From assembly GCF_900086715.1 (NCBI RefSeq), contig NZ_FLKH01000011.1:186001-250000 (forward strand): DNA of 64,000 nucleotides. The letters run 5' to 3'. Under the pieces are notes generated by a model. The model saw only the letters and a list, made by a program, of their open reading frames with translations. It did not search any database and had not been told where the DNA came from. This document shows positions 36,438 through 45,496 of this stretch, piece by piece. A program made the translations under genes and the position numbers. Positions within the stretch are counted from its first letter, which is position 1. Each line of letters opens with the position of its first letter. This DNA comes from Gracilibacillus timonensis. GTDB taxonomy: Bacteria > Bacillota > Bacilli > Bacillales > Amphibacillaceae.

Positions 36438-37694
36438 ATGGGAAAATCTGTACATGTCATGCTTTGGATGATGGTATTAGGTGTACTGTTAGTAGGGTGT
36501 GGATCCAATGCAGGTAGTGACGCCAATACACTGGAAGTAGCTTTATGGGATGAAAAAATTAGTGGAGCAGTAGAAGCATCCATTGAAGAGTTTAATCAAG
36601 AACATCCAGATGTAGAAGTGAAAGTAACCTATACACCTTATGACAATTATTTTACCAAATTAAGAACAAGCCTAGGTGGAGGCAGTGGTCCGGATGTGTT
36701 TTGGATGAACGGTCCAAATTTCTATGAATATATGTCTTTTGGGTTAATTAAAGATCTGGAACCATTTATTGAAGAAGACAGCGAATTTTCTAAGGATGTC
36801 TACTTTGATTCGATGATTGATTTATATTCTCATGAAGATCATTTGTATGCAGCTCCTTATTTTGCCGATATCGTGGGACTGTTCTACAATAAACGACTTT
36901 TTGACGAGGCAGGTTTAGACTACCCTGATGAATCATGGACGTGGGAGGATATTAAAGAAAAAGGCGAGTTACTCACGGACCAAGAGAATGGAGTATATGG
37001 GTACTCAGCAAGTGTGGTAAGCAATCAAGCTGGATACTATAACTTAATTCCGCAGGCTGGGGGCTACATGATCAATGAGGAGAAAACAAAATCGGGTTTT
37101 AATTCGCCAGAGGCCAAAGAAGCCTTTACTTTCATGCAGGACCTGATAAATGAGGGAATCTCACCATCGGTTCAGACGCAGATAGAGACCAATCCTAGAG
37201 ATTTGTTTATGTCAGGGAAGATTGCTATACATCCTGAAATCTCGGTTAATACGGAAATGTTTTATGATGAACTGGGGGATGATGTGGGTATAGCTCCATT
37301 ACCAGCCGGTGAGAAAGAAGGTTCTATAGCTCATGGTATTGGTTGGGCTATGAACGGGGATACCGAGAAGGAAGAACTAGCATGGGATTTAATAAAGCAT
37401 TTAAGTGGGGAGAAAGGGAATCAGTTTATTGCAGAATCAGGTTTTAGTATCCCTGCTCAAGAAGAGATGAGTGATTTATGGGTGGATTCCCTACCGGAAT
37501 TGGATTTACAAGTGTTTATCGATGCGCAGGAAACCTCCTTTCCTTACCCAGTATCACAAAATACGATACAGTGGCAAGATGTCGAGCAGGCCGAAATTCA
37601 AGGGGCATTTTTAGGATATAAGCCTTTAAATCAAGCACTAGATAATGTCGTGCATGAAATGGATTTAATCTTGGAAACGGAGCAAATAGATTAA
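36438..37694 (+). CDS. ABC sugar importer, solute-binding lipoprotein (family 1)
   Basis: A 418-residue lipoprotein with signal peptide and lipobox LVGC at Cys-21. The mature part is a family 1 solute-binding fold (VALWDEKISGAVEASIEEFN, then SGPDVFWMNGPN). It differs from the Lpl-type proteins in this window in being smaller and lacking the DPNGNG loop, so it likely binds a shorter sugar. The start ATG follows GGAGG. It is the first structural gene of an operon with two permeases and a pair of Gfo/Idh/MocA oxidoreductases. Confidence 0.92.
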   Translation: MGKSVHVMLWMMVLGVLLVGCGSNAGSDANTLEVALWDEKISGAVEASIEEFNQEHPDVEVKVTYTPYDNYFTKLRTSLGGGSGPDVFWMNGPNFYEYMSFGLIKDLEPFIEEDSEFSKDVYFDSMIDLYSHEDHLYAAPYFADIVGLFYNKRLFDEAGLDYPDESWTWEDIKEKGELLTDQENGVYGYSASVVSNQAGYYNLIPQAGGYMINEEKTKSGFNSPEAKEAFTFMQDLINEGISPSVQTQIETNPRDLFMSGKIAIHPEISVNTEMFYDELGDDVGIAPLPAGEKEGSIAHGIGWAMNGDTEKEELAWDLIKHLSGEKGNQFIAESGFSIPAQEEMSDLWVDSLPELDLQVFIDAQETSFPYPVSQNTIQWQDVEQAEIQGAFLGYKPLNQALDNVVHEMDLILETEQID

Positions 37695-37761
37695 AAAGTC
37701 CAGCAAACTTTACTGATCAAACTTTTTGAACATGCAATTACAAGAAGGGAGTTTCGAATGA

Positions 37762-38682
37762 ATGAATAACTCAAGTGTGCTTACTAAACCGAAAAGAAGC
37801 AGACGTAAACGCCAGGAAGCGCTGTGGGCCTATCTGTTTATTGCTCCCACTTTATTAGGGCTTTTCGTTTTCTATATGATGCCTGCCCTTGCTTCCTTTG
37901 GTCTCTCTTTTACCAATTGGAATGGAATCACCTCTCCAGAGTTTATTGGTTTAGACAATATTGTTCGACTGTTTCAATCTGGATCCTTCTTAAGAACACT
38001 GCTTAACACGTTTGTATTTACGTTTGTGTCCGTGCCATTAGCCGTGATTTTTGCGACAGGAATCGCTGTCCTGTTGAACCAGAAGATCAGGGGAATGGTC
38101 GTTTATCGAACCATTTACTTTCTTCCAGTAGTAACCATGCCGGTTGCAGTGGGGATGGTGTGGAAGTGGTTGTATAATACAGACTATGGTCTGATTAACC
38201 ATGTGTTAGGAGCCCTTCACTTACCACAGCCTGCATGGTTGTTCAATCCGAGTATTGCTTTGTTATCCGTTATTGTTGTTTATGTTTGGATGACAGTTGG
38301 TAACAATGTCATCTTAATTTTGGCTGGTTTACAAGGCATTTCGCAAACTTATTATGAAGCAGCACAAATAGATGGCGCATCCAAATTTAAACAATTAATG
38401 ACTATCACCATCCCTTTGCTGACACCGACTTTGTTTTTCGTGTTTATCACTGGGATGATCAGTTCATTACAAGTGTTTGACTTGATTTTTATCATGATTG
38501 GAGATAGTCATGTGTTACTAGAGCCATTGCGTACGCTTGTATACGGGGTCTATGAATCTGGGTTTGAATATTCACAAATGGGTTATGCCTCCGCACAAGC
38601 ATTCTTGTTGTTTTTAGCGATATTAACCGTTACGATCATTCAATTTGCCTTCCAAGACAAATGGGTGCATTATGATGGATAA
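37762..38682 (+). CDS. ABC sugar importer permease (MalF/UgpA type)
   Basis: A 306-residue inner-membrane permease with a basic N-terminal tail (KPKRSRRKRQ), about six helices and the EAA loop YYEAAQIDGASKFKQLMTITIP. Two ATGs overlap at 37758 and 37762; only the second is open. It ends 14 nt before its partner permease gene. It forms the channel for the sugar captured by the upstream lipoprotein. Confidence 0.92.
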   Translation: MNNSSVLTKPKRSRRKRQEALWAYLFIAPTLLGLFVFYMMPALASFGLSFTNWNGITSPEFIGLDNIVRLFQSGSFLRTLLNTFVFTFVSVPLAVIFATGIAVLLNQKIRGMVVYRTIYFLPVVTMPVAVGMVWKWLYNTDYGLINHVLGALHLPQPAWLFNPSIALLSVIVVYVWMTVGNNVILILAGLQGISQTYYEAAQIDGASKFKQLMTITIPLLTPTLFFVFITGMISSLQVFDLIFIMIGDSHVLLEPLRTLVYGVYESGFEYSQMGYASAQAFLLFLAILTVTIIQFAFQDKWVHYDG

Positions 38683-38696
38683 TAAGGAGGAGAACG

Positions 38697-39509
38697 ATGG
38701 ATAGGAAATGGCTGATTCATTTGGTGTTGATTCTTGGTGCAGTGGTAATGGTCTCCCCGTTTCTCTGGATGGTGCTAACCTCTCTAAAATCATTTGGGGA
38801 GGCGATGCAAGTACCTATTACTATTCTCCCCGAGGAATGGCTGATTGAAAATTATGTGGAAGTATTCTCAAGTGTAGATCTTTTAAGGTATTACTTTAAT
38901 ACGTTCATTGTGACCTTTGGTAGAACGTTGGCGCAGATTATCCTATGTTCTCTTGCAGCTTTTGCTTTTGCAAGGATGGATTTTCCTGGTCGAAACATTA
39001 TCTTTATGGTTATTTTATCAGTGCTAATGGTGCCGATGCAGATCATTTTAATCCCTAACTATGGTATATTAACTACATTGGGATGGATCGATACCTTCTA
39101 TGCCTTGATCGTTCCGGGGATGTTTAGTGCGTTTGGCGTATTTTTGTTAAGACAGTTCTTCATGGGGATTCCGAAAGAGTTAGATGAAGCGGCGACGATT
39201 GATGGCTGTTCCTATTTCGGTATCTACTGGCGCATTATTTTACCAAATGCTACTCCGGCATTGATAGCATTAGGTATCTTTACTATTTTAGCTTCTTGGA
39301 ATGACTTCCTGTGGCCGCTGGTTATGACAAATTCAGAAGAAACAAGAATGTTATCTGTTGGTATTTCGGCATTTCAAGGCCAGTACTCGACGGACTATCC
39401 TTTGTTAATGGCAGCGGCCGTATTATCTACCATTCCAATGTTGATTATATTTGTTATTTTACAGAAACATTTGGTCTCAGGAATTGCTTTACAAGGAGTT
39501 AGAAGATAA
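38697..39509 (+). CDS. ABC sugar importer permease (MalG/UgpE type)
   Basis: A 270-residue permease with about six helices and the EAA loop ELDEAATIDGCSYFGIYWRI. The start follows AAGGAGGAG. It pairs with the permease just upstream. An ATPase gene is absent, implying use of a common ATPase. The next gene, an oxidoreductase, starts 23 nt downstream, tying uptake to oxidation of the imported sugar. Confidence 0.92.
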   Translation: MDRKWLIHLVLILGAVVMVSPFLWMVLTSLKSFGEAMQVPITILPEEWLIENYVEVFSSVDLLRYYFNTFIVTFGRTLAQIILCSLAAFAFARMDFPGRNIIFMVILSVLMVPMQIILIPNYGILTTLGWIDTFYALIVPGMFSAFGVFLLRQFFMGIPKELDEAATIDGCSYFGIYWRIILPNATPALIALGIFTILASWNDFLWPLVMTNSEETRMLSVGISAFQGQYSTDYPLLMAAAVLSTIPMLIIFVILQKHLVSGIALQGVRR

Positions 39510-39532
39510 TAAAAAAAGAGGTGTAAAAACAG

Positions 39533-40546
39533 ATGAATGCTTTAGTTTTAGGAGCAGGAACCATGGGTAATGCCCATGCCGCTGCTTATGCAAAAATGAA
39601 AGACGTGACGCTTAGCGGCATTGTCGATGTGAATTCGGAAAAGGCGGTGCAGCTAGCAAACAGGTACGGCACCAAAGCTTTTGCTTCTTATGAAGAAGCA
39701 AAACGCCAACTAGCAGATATCGATGTCGTATCTGTCTGCTTGCCAACACCGTCTCATAAAGAAGCGGTTATTCAGGCTGCTCAGGATAAATGTGATGTGA
39801 TATGTGAGAAGCCGCTAGCCCGTCATTTGGATGATGCAAGGGAAATGATGGATGAATGTAAGCAGCAGGGTGTGCACTTGTTTGTCGGTCATGTTGTGCG
39901 ATTTTTCCCAGAATATATTCAGGCAAAAAAAGTAGTAGATTCAGAGAAAATAGGTCAGCCGATTATGGCAAGAACAACCAGAGGTGGATCATTCCCTGAA
40001 GCCTCCAACGACTGGTATGCCAATTTTGCCAAAAGCGGTGGTGTTATTTTAGATACGGTCATTCACGATTTTGATTTTCTGCGTTGGTGTTTTGGAGAGG
40101 TAGAGCGGGTCTATGCCAAAACAAGCAGAGGTAGAGCTGCTGGTAAGATAGAATATGCCTTGATCACCTTGCGTTTTGAAAGTGGTGTTATTGCGCATGT
40201 GGAAGGAACATGGGCTCATCAGAAATTCCATACCAAATTAGAGATTGCTGGTAAAGAAGGGATTATTGAGCATGACAGCTCTAAGGTCAATCCTGTTGTA
40301 TTAGAGAAAAGTGCTGCGGCGAATGAGGCTGGTGGAGTTGCTGTACCTTCAAGCCCAGCTAAGGATAGCCCTTATTATTTAGAAATACAGCATTTTATTA
40401 CATGTATAAAAGAAGATAAAGCACCGATTGTAACGGCAGAAGATGCCTATGAGGCTGTGAAGATAGCCTTGGCAGCTTTGGAATCTATTAAGCTAGGAAA
40501 ACCAGTCTATCTCAAGGAATTTACCGGTTTGGAGGGAGTAAAATGA
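39533..40546 (+). CDS. Gfo/Idh/MocA oxidoreductase, dyad member A (copy 1)
   Basis: A 337-residue NAD(P)-dependent sugar oxidoreductase. The Rossmann loop is LGAGTMGNAHA, the catalytic lysine sits in CEKPLARHL (~96), and the DTVIHDFDFLRW segment (~180) holds the active-site Asp/His. It is most like the protein at 52810-53787 (shared IHDxDxLxWxFGxVERV and EYALITxRxxSGVxAHVE). Members oxidise or reduce hydroxyls of free or glycosidic sugars. Its stop overlaps the next gene's ATG (ATGA), so the two proteins are made together. The substrate is unknown. Confidence 0.9.
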   Translation: MNALVLGAGTMGNAHAAAYAKMKDVTLSGIVDVNSEKAVQLANRYGTKAFASYEEAKRQLADIDVVSVCLPTPSHKEAVIQAAQDKCDVICEKPLARHLDDAREMMDECKQQGVHLFVGHVVRFFPEYIQAKKVVDSEKIGQPIMARTTRGGSFPEASNDWYANFAKSGGVILDTVIHDFDFLRWCFGEVERVYAKTSRGRAAGKIEYALITLRFESGVIAHVEGTWAHQKFHTKLEIAGKEGIIEHDSSKVNPVVLEKSAAANEAGGVAVPSSPAKDSPYYLEIQHFITCIKEDKAPIVTAEDAYEAVKIALAALESIKLGKPVYLKEFTGLEGVK

Positions 40547-41520
40547 AGGTAGGTATTATTAGTTTTGCTCATGGGCATGCGTTTGGTTACGCCAACGCCT
40601 TGAAGAATATAGAAGGTGTAGAGTTATATGGCATTAGCGATGAGGAAGAAACAAGAGGAAAGCAGGCAGCAGAGCAATTTCACACCAACTATTTTGCCGA
40701 TTATCATGATTTATTGAACGAGCCCATCGATGCTGTTGTGATTACCTCAGAGAATCAAAAGCATCTGGAACATGTAAAAGCAGCGGCAGAGCATGGCAAA
40801 CATATATTATGTGAAAAACCGTTATCGTCTAACGTGCAAGACGCCGAAAATATGATTCAGATTTGTCACAATAAAGGTGTTATTTTACAAACGGCTTTCC
40901 CTGTTAGGTTTAATACCCCGATTCAACACGCCAAAAAAATGATTGATGCGGGTGAGTTAGGTAACATTATCGCAATCAAAGGTACGAATAGAGGAACAAA
41001 CCCGGGAGGCTGGTTTGTAGAGAAGGATAAATCAGGTGGTGGGGCAGTGATTGATCATACGGTTCATGTCGTGGATATTATTCGCTGGTTTACCAAGGCT
41101 GAAATTGCTGAGGTGTATGCCGAAGTAGATGATAAGTTATCGGACTATGAGATAGACGACACGGGTCTATTAACGATGGAATTTGATAATGGTATGTTTG
41201 CTACGCTCGATTGCAGCTGGTCGAGGAATAAGAATTATCCTACTTGGGGAGATGTCACGTTGGAGATTGTCGGCACAAAAGGCACGCTCTTTGTCGACGC
41301 CTTTGCACAGAAAATGGATGTTTATCATGCGGAAGGTGTTCGTTGGAATGCCTGGGGAGACAATATGGACGCTGGGTTAGTCGAGGATTTTGTACGGACA
41401 GTAGAAAGCAAAGGAAAACCTTCTATCAGTGGTGAAGACGGATTGAGGGCACTGGAAGTTGCGATGGCAGCTTATAAATCATCGGAACGAAAAGAAGTAG
41501 TAACCCTCGAGCATCTGTAA
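40543..41520 (+). CDS. Gfo/Idh/MocA oxidoreductase, dyad member B (copy 1), atypical cofactor loop
   Basis: A 325-residue member of the family. The usual GxGxxG loop is replaced by GIISFAHGHAFGY, while CEKPLSS (catalytic Lys) and DHTVHVVDIIRW (Asp/His) remain. It is the clear counterpart of 53790-54779, which has SFAHMHA at the same place and also shares SWSR, PTWGDVT, EVVGTKGxL-like and SGEDGLRALEV-like segments. It overlaps member A by four bases. Whether it still binds NAD(P) or works as a partner subunit of A cannot be told from sequence. Confidence 0.88.
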   Translation: MKVGIISFAHGHAFGYANALKNIEGVELYGISDEEETRGKQAAEQFHTNYFADYHDLLNEPIDAVVITSENQKHLEHVKAAAEHGKHILCEKPLSSNVQDAENMIQICHNKGVILQTAFPVRFNTPIQHAKKMIDAGELGNIIAIKGTNRGTNPGGWFVEKDKSGGGAVIDHTVHVVDIIRWFTKAEIAEVYAEVDDKLSDYEIDDTGLLTMEFDNGMFATLDCSWSRNKNYPTWGDVTLEIVGTKGTLFVDAFAQKMDVYHAEGVRWNAWGDNMDAGLVEDFVRTVESKGKPSISGEDGLRALEVAMAAYKSSERKEVVTLEHL

Positions 41521-41552
41521 AGATATTAGTGAAGAGAATCAATGTAAATGCT

Positions 41553-41590
41553 GAAACCATCCCTTTTTGAATGTTGATAGGGATGGTTTC
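41553..41590. terminator. Strong stem-loop after the oxidoreductase pair
   Basis: GAAACCATCCCT and AGGGATGGTTTC form a perfect 12-bp stem around a 14-nt loop. A T tract is lacking after the stem on the plus strand, so efficient termination is uncertain, but it marks the operon end. Confidence 0.6.
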
Positions 41591-41746
41591 CGTGCATTTG
41601 TGCGATTACAAATAGACCATTGATTTCCCCTGATTAAATTGCTGGAAACTCTTAATCCAGAATTTTTATTGAAATGAATTTGTTCAAACTTAATGAAGCT
41701 TCTTTTTTGAGGAGCTTGCCATTAACCAGTACTATAACAGAAGAAG

Positions 41747-42982
41747 GTGTTTCCTATTCACAGCGCAAAAAGAAAACATAATGTCGTAATCATTGCTTTA
41801 GTTACTGCTTGCTGTATACTTGGCGATTCTATGCTTTATATTGCGCTCCCCATTTATTGGAGAGAAGCTGGTTTGGATGGTGTTTGGCAGGTCGGTGTGC
41901 TACTTGCTGTTAATCGATTTATTCGCCTGCCGCTAGATCCCTTTGTTGGTTGGCTGTATGAAAAAATGTCCTTAAAAATAGGGTTGTTATTTGCTGTCAT
42001 TCTTAGTGTAATGACAACTGCAGGTTACGGATTGGTAAAAGGATTCCTGGCATGGTTGATTCTCCGTTGTATTTGGGGGCTAGCTTGGTCTTTTTTACGT
42101 ATTTGGGGGCTATCAACCGTGGCCGTTTATGGTGAACAACATAAGCAAGGAGAGGCAATGGGCTTATATAATGGTCTTTATCGGATGGGGAGTCTTGTAG
42201 GTATGCTTGTCGGCGGTGTGCTGACACCATTTTTAGGGTTAACTTGGATATCTTTATCTTTTGGTCTGGTGTCCGGCATCGGTGTAGTGATACTCGGTGT
42301 ATTTTTTCAAAATGAAGCGTCTTTATCGAAAACAAAATCGACAGACAGAAAGAAAGGAATCCTCGGATTGGATATTTTGAAGGATTATACCCTTATTATG
42401 AGCAGTAGTTTCGTTGTTACATTTATAATACAAGGGGTACTTATGGCAACTTTGTCATCACTTATCATTTATCATTTCGGGGAAGAGGTAGAAATTCTGA
42501 ATGTAGTCATCGCCGCTTCAGCTCTTTCAGGAATATTACAAGCACTACGGTGGATGTGGGAACCTTTTTTAGCGACGAGGGTTGGTATTTGGTCAGATGG
42601 TTCGAAGGGGAGGAAACCGTTCTTCATTGGATCATTACTCTTGGGAAGTATAGGGTTACCAATGCTAGCTTTTTCATCCATCCCTTTGATTTGGATATTT
42701 TTCACTCTATGTGTGTTGCTAACATCAACTGCATTAACAACACTCATGGATGCAATGGCTGGCGATCGTTCTCATGAAGCTGGAACTGTTCGTTTTTTCA
42801 CTTATTATACGGTTGTGCAGGATACAGGAGCAGCTTTTGGCCCATTTGTTGGTTATCTTTTGCTGTCACTCACGTTCGGTTATGAAATGCTTTATATAGG
42901 CTGCGCTGTATTGCTTCTTGTGTTAGCGGTGGGTTGGTTTATTCAATTCAAAAAAGAAAAGCAACAGGTGTCTATTTTATAG
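41747..42982 (+). CDS. MFS transporter, start codon uncertain
   Basis: An approximately 411-residue, 12-helix major-facilitator protein (LGDSMLYIALPIYWREAG in the first helix region, GIWSDGSKGRKPFFIG in the loop between helices 8 and 9). The only in-frame start before an upstream TAA is a GTG at 41747, whose candidate ribosome-binding sequence AGAAGAAGG abuts it without spacing. Initiation may be weak or the 5' end slightly damaged. It follows the Gfo/Idh/MocA dyad after a stem-loop, and could export or import a sugar derivative. The substrate is unknown. Confidence 0.82.
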   Translation: MFPIHSAKRKHNVVIIALVTACCILGDSMLYIALPIYWREAGLDGVWQVGVLLAVNRFIRLPLDPFVGWLYEKMSLKIGLLFAVILSVMTTAGYGLVKGFLAWLILRCIWGLAWSFLRIWGLSTVAVYGEQHKQGEAMGLYNGLYRMGSLVGMLVGGVLTPFLGLTWISLSFGLVSGIGVVILGVFFQNEASLSKTKSTDRKKGILGLDILKDYTLIMSSSFVVTFIIQGVLMATLSSLIIYHFGEEVEILNVVIAASALSGILQALRWMWEPFLATRVGIWSDGSKGRKPFFIGSLLLGSIGLPMLAFSSIPLIWIFFTLCVLLTSTALTTLMDAMAGDRSHEAGTVRFFTYYTVVQDTGAAFGPFVGYLLLSLTFGYEMLYIGCAVLLLVLAVGWFIQFKKEKQQVSIL

Positions 42983-43287
42983 AATAGTAATTAGGTGAAA
43001 AACATCACTATGTTTAACTATATATTTACTCTCTCTAATATGATTCGTAGCAAACTGAAAAAATGTTGCGATGATTAGATAGAATGGAATCGTATTATCT
43101 CTAACCTAAGTGGAGAAATACGGAAACCATTCTTTTTTATCTAAGGTGTTGTTTAGGATTTACTTGCGCAGATACAGATATACTGAATTTATATTAGTTT
43201 AACCACCACTGTCCCCCCACTTCCTAAATTCACAAAGAAATCTAAGAGGGGACAATGTAAGTTGATAAAGTCTGGGCCCATCTCACT
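42983..43287. other. Intergenic region of about 300 bases between convergent genes
   Basis: Holds the MFS terminator at 43081-43138. The remaining ~150 nt before the metallo-hydrolase stop shows no gene or motif I recognise. Confidence 0.5.
43081..43138 (+). terminator. Terminator after the MFS gene
   Basis: AGAATGG/CCATTCT outer stem and CGTATT/AATACG inner stem, followed by six T residues. Confidence 0.7.
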
Positions 43288-44130
43288 TCATCGGTGAACG
43301 GTGTCAATCTCTAACCCATCATAGCTCGTGATAACACCTTCCTGTTCAGACAAGGCTTTCATTTCTTCATAAGTCAATCCACCATTATGGGAGAAGTGGT
43401 TGGCGACAAATGTGGTGTCTGGAGAACACAAACCACGTGCACGCAATTCTTGTATGAGTTCTTTATTATGTTCCCAATTCATATGGCTTTGGTTTTTGGC
43501 CTTGGTTTGCGATGTGCAATCTAACGAGACGATGGAAAGACGGATATTCTCTTTCTCTAAATAAGTAAATGTTTCTTCATAAGGATAGCCGGTATCATGG
43601 GTAGTAAGCAAGGTATCTTTTCCATCAGAAATGGCAAAATTAAAACTATCCTGTTGAAACCAGCCGTGTCGAGCAGGGAATGGATAAATCGTATAGCCGT
43701 TCACCTCAAATTTCTGATAGGGTTGAATTGTATGGTAGTGTAATGCCTTCTCCTCGCTTCCGCCTTCCAACTTTATGGCCTTGTCGTAAAAACTCTTAAC
43801 CGTTTGATTGCCATAGACATGCAGGCTTTTATCTAACCCTGCTGCATAACCCGGCAATCGAAAGGCAAGATCTTCGGGATAGAAATGATCTGAATGCCAA
43901 TGAGAAATTAACAGATGCTCTAAGTCGTTATAATGGAGGTTATATTTTATCATATGCAAATAAGCATCACCTGGAAAGTCAATCATTAATTGTCCATCAT
44001 CTAAGATGAATTGACTTTGTGTTCGCACTTCTTTACCTTGTGTTATTCGGGCGTTGTTACAGACTCGACATTTACAAAAGATGGCTGGCACTCGTTCTGC
44101 AGCACCTGTTCCTAAATAAGTTAACTTCAA
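43288..44130 (-). CDS. Metallo-beta-lactamase-fold hydrolase (PhnP-like)
   Basis: About 280 residues. A TTG at 44130 is preferred as the start because GGAGG lies eight bases upstream and it begins MKLTYLGTGAAERVP; the frame can be extended five codons. The zinc motif is SHWHSDHFYPED (~78-89), followed by FPARHGWF, TTHDTGYPY and ANHFSHNG histidines or aspartates. An N-terminal CKCRVC cluster is typical of PhnP-like phosphodiesterases. It is 34 nt downstream of the alpha-L-fucosidase gene in the same operon, suggesting it acts on a glycan-derived ester or cyclic phosphate. The substrate is inference only. Confidence 0.85.
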   Translation of the reverse strand: MKLTYLGTGAAERVPAIFCKCRVCNNARITQGKEVRTQSQFILDDGQLMIDFPGDAYLHMIKYNLHYNDLEHLLISHWHSDHFYPEDLAFRLPGYAAGLDKSLHVYGNQTVKSFYDKAIKLEGGSEEKALHYHTIQPYQKFEVNGYTIYPFPARHGWFQQDSFNFAISDGKDTLLTTHDTGYPYEETFTYLEKENIRLSIVSLDCTSQTKAKNQSHMNWEHNKELIQELRARGLCSPDTTFVANHFSHNGGLTYEEMKALSEQEGVITSYDGLEIDTVHR

Positions 44131-44164
44131 GATCAATGCCTCCAATAAATAAAAATGTTAATTA

Positions 44165-45427
44165 CTAAGAATGATACAGTCCAACATGAAAGACAGCAAT
44201 ATCTCTTAGCTTAGGTTCATCAGCACTTTCTGTTACTTCTATGATCACCTCTTTTGCCATCACTGGCGGTATAGCAATGATTTGTTTATGACCAACGTTT
44301 TGTCCCTGATAGACAGAACATACTACGCCTGATTTCTTGGTTTTGATCGTGAGCTGAAACTGTTGTATGTTTTCCCCATTGGTCAAGTCTTCTTCTAGGA
44401 TAACATGGTCAAAGAAAATTGGTTTTTCAGGACGATACCGCCAGCAATGACCATCCCGTTGAAATGGAGAGAAGGAAACCAATGGATTCGAAAATCTGTG
44501 CTCGATCGCCTCCTTGAATTGGTAGAGACGCTCTACATCTGCTGTGGGCAGTTTCCCTTGCCGATCTGGTCCAATGTTGAGCAGCAGGTTGGTACCATTG
44601 CCAATCGAATGATAGTACAGTCCCATTAATTCTTCCACACTCTTGATTTGGTCCTCGTTATTTTCACTATAAAACCAGGTATCTCTTAATTGCACATCAC
44701 ATTCTGCTGGGAGCCATTTACGCTCCTGTAAGGTGCTTTGTTCATCAGCATAGATTGAAAATTCGGTAGACTCTACTTCATTCCAAGTAGGAGTAGGGGC
44801 AAGCCCATCTTCATTGCCAATCCATCTAAACTGGGGATCGACCATGTTAAAAATAAGAATATTGGGCTGCAATGATCGAATCTGCTTCACAATTCTTGGC
44901 CAGTCATATTCATGATCTTCTGAACCTGCCCCATCAAACCAAAGAATGTCTATTTCGCCGTAGTTGGTCAACAATTCAGTGATTTGATTAATAAAATAAT
45001 CGTCGTATTCTTTCGCATCTTTATTATAAAAGTCCACAGAACCGTCATAAGGGGAATAATATAATCCAATCTTCAAGCCATAGTTACGGCAGGCATCGGT
45101 GAATTCTTGGACGACATCGCCTTTACCATCTTTCCAAGGAGACTGTTTGACAGAGAAATCGGTATAGGCAGATGGCCAATTAGAAAAGCCATCATGGTGT
45201 TTCGCTGTGAGAACGGCATATTTCATGTTTGCCTGTTTTGCTGCTTGAACCCATTGATTACAATTTAAATCTGTGGGGTTGAAGGCACTTGGAGACATCG
45301 TTCTACTATCAAAATCGTGGTATCCTTCATAAAAGGTGCGAAGTCCAAAGTGTAAAAATAATCCATATTCCCAATCTTGATAGGCTAACTGCATGGTGCT
45401 AGGTTTCATCTTTTCTAGGTTTGACAT
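44165..45427 (-). CDS. Alpha-L-fucosidase, glycoside hydrolase family 29
   Basis: A 420-residue enzyme. The GH29 barrel shows GLFLHFGLRTF (~22-32), the substrate-binding AKHHDGFSNW (His-77, His-78) and the nucleophile Asp-165 in ILWFDGAGSED; a beta-sandwich tail follows from about 330. It cleaves alpha-L-fucosyl linkages with retention. No signal peptide is present, so it works on oligosaccharides brought in by the ABC importer encoded upstream. The ribosome-binding site AAAGGGAGAGAG lies just below a stem-loop. The released L-fucose would feed the fuc operon at 21.8-25.7 kb. Confidence 0.93.
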   Translation of the reverse strand: MSNLEKMKPSTMQLAYQDWEYGLFLHFGLRTFYEGYHDFDSRTMSPSAFNPTDLNCNQWVQAAKQANMKYAVLTAKHHDGFSNWPSAYTDFSVKQSPWKDGKGDVVQEFTDACRNYGLKIGLYYSPYDGSVDFYNKDAKEYDDYFINQITELLTNYGEIDILWFDGAGSEDHEYDWPRIVKQIRSLQPNILIFNMVDPQFRWIGNEDGLAPTPTWNEVESTEFSIYADEQSTLQERKWLPAECDVQLRDTWFYSENNEDQIKSVEELMGLYYHSIGNGTNLLLNIGPDRQGKLPTADVERLYQFKEAIEHRFSNPLVSFSPFQRDGHCWRYRPEKPIFFDHVILEEDLTNGENIQQFQLTIKTKKSGVVCSVYQGQNVGHKQIIAIPPVMAKEVIIEVTESADEPKLRDIAVFHVGLYHS

Positions 45428-45448
45428 GTTCTCTCTCCCTTTACATAA

Positions 45449-45486
45449 GGAAAAGGAGAAACGGTGAGAGGCGTTTCTCTTTTTCC
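45449..45486 (-). terminator. Intercistronic stem-loop between SBP and alpha-L-fucosidase genes
   Basis: GGAAAAGGAGAAACG pairs with CGTTTCTCTTTTTCC over 15 positions with one wobble and an 8-nt loop. It sits in the 69-nt gap and ends just before the fucosidase ribosome-binding site. In operons of this type such a loop keeps lipoprotein mRNA more abundant than the downstream enzyme mRNA. A run of U after the stem is lacking. Confidence 0.65.
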
Positions 45487-45496
45487 TTGCTGTGGT

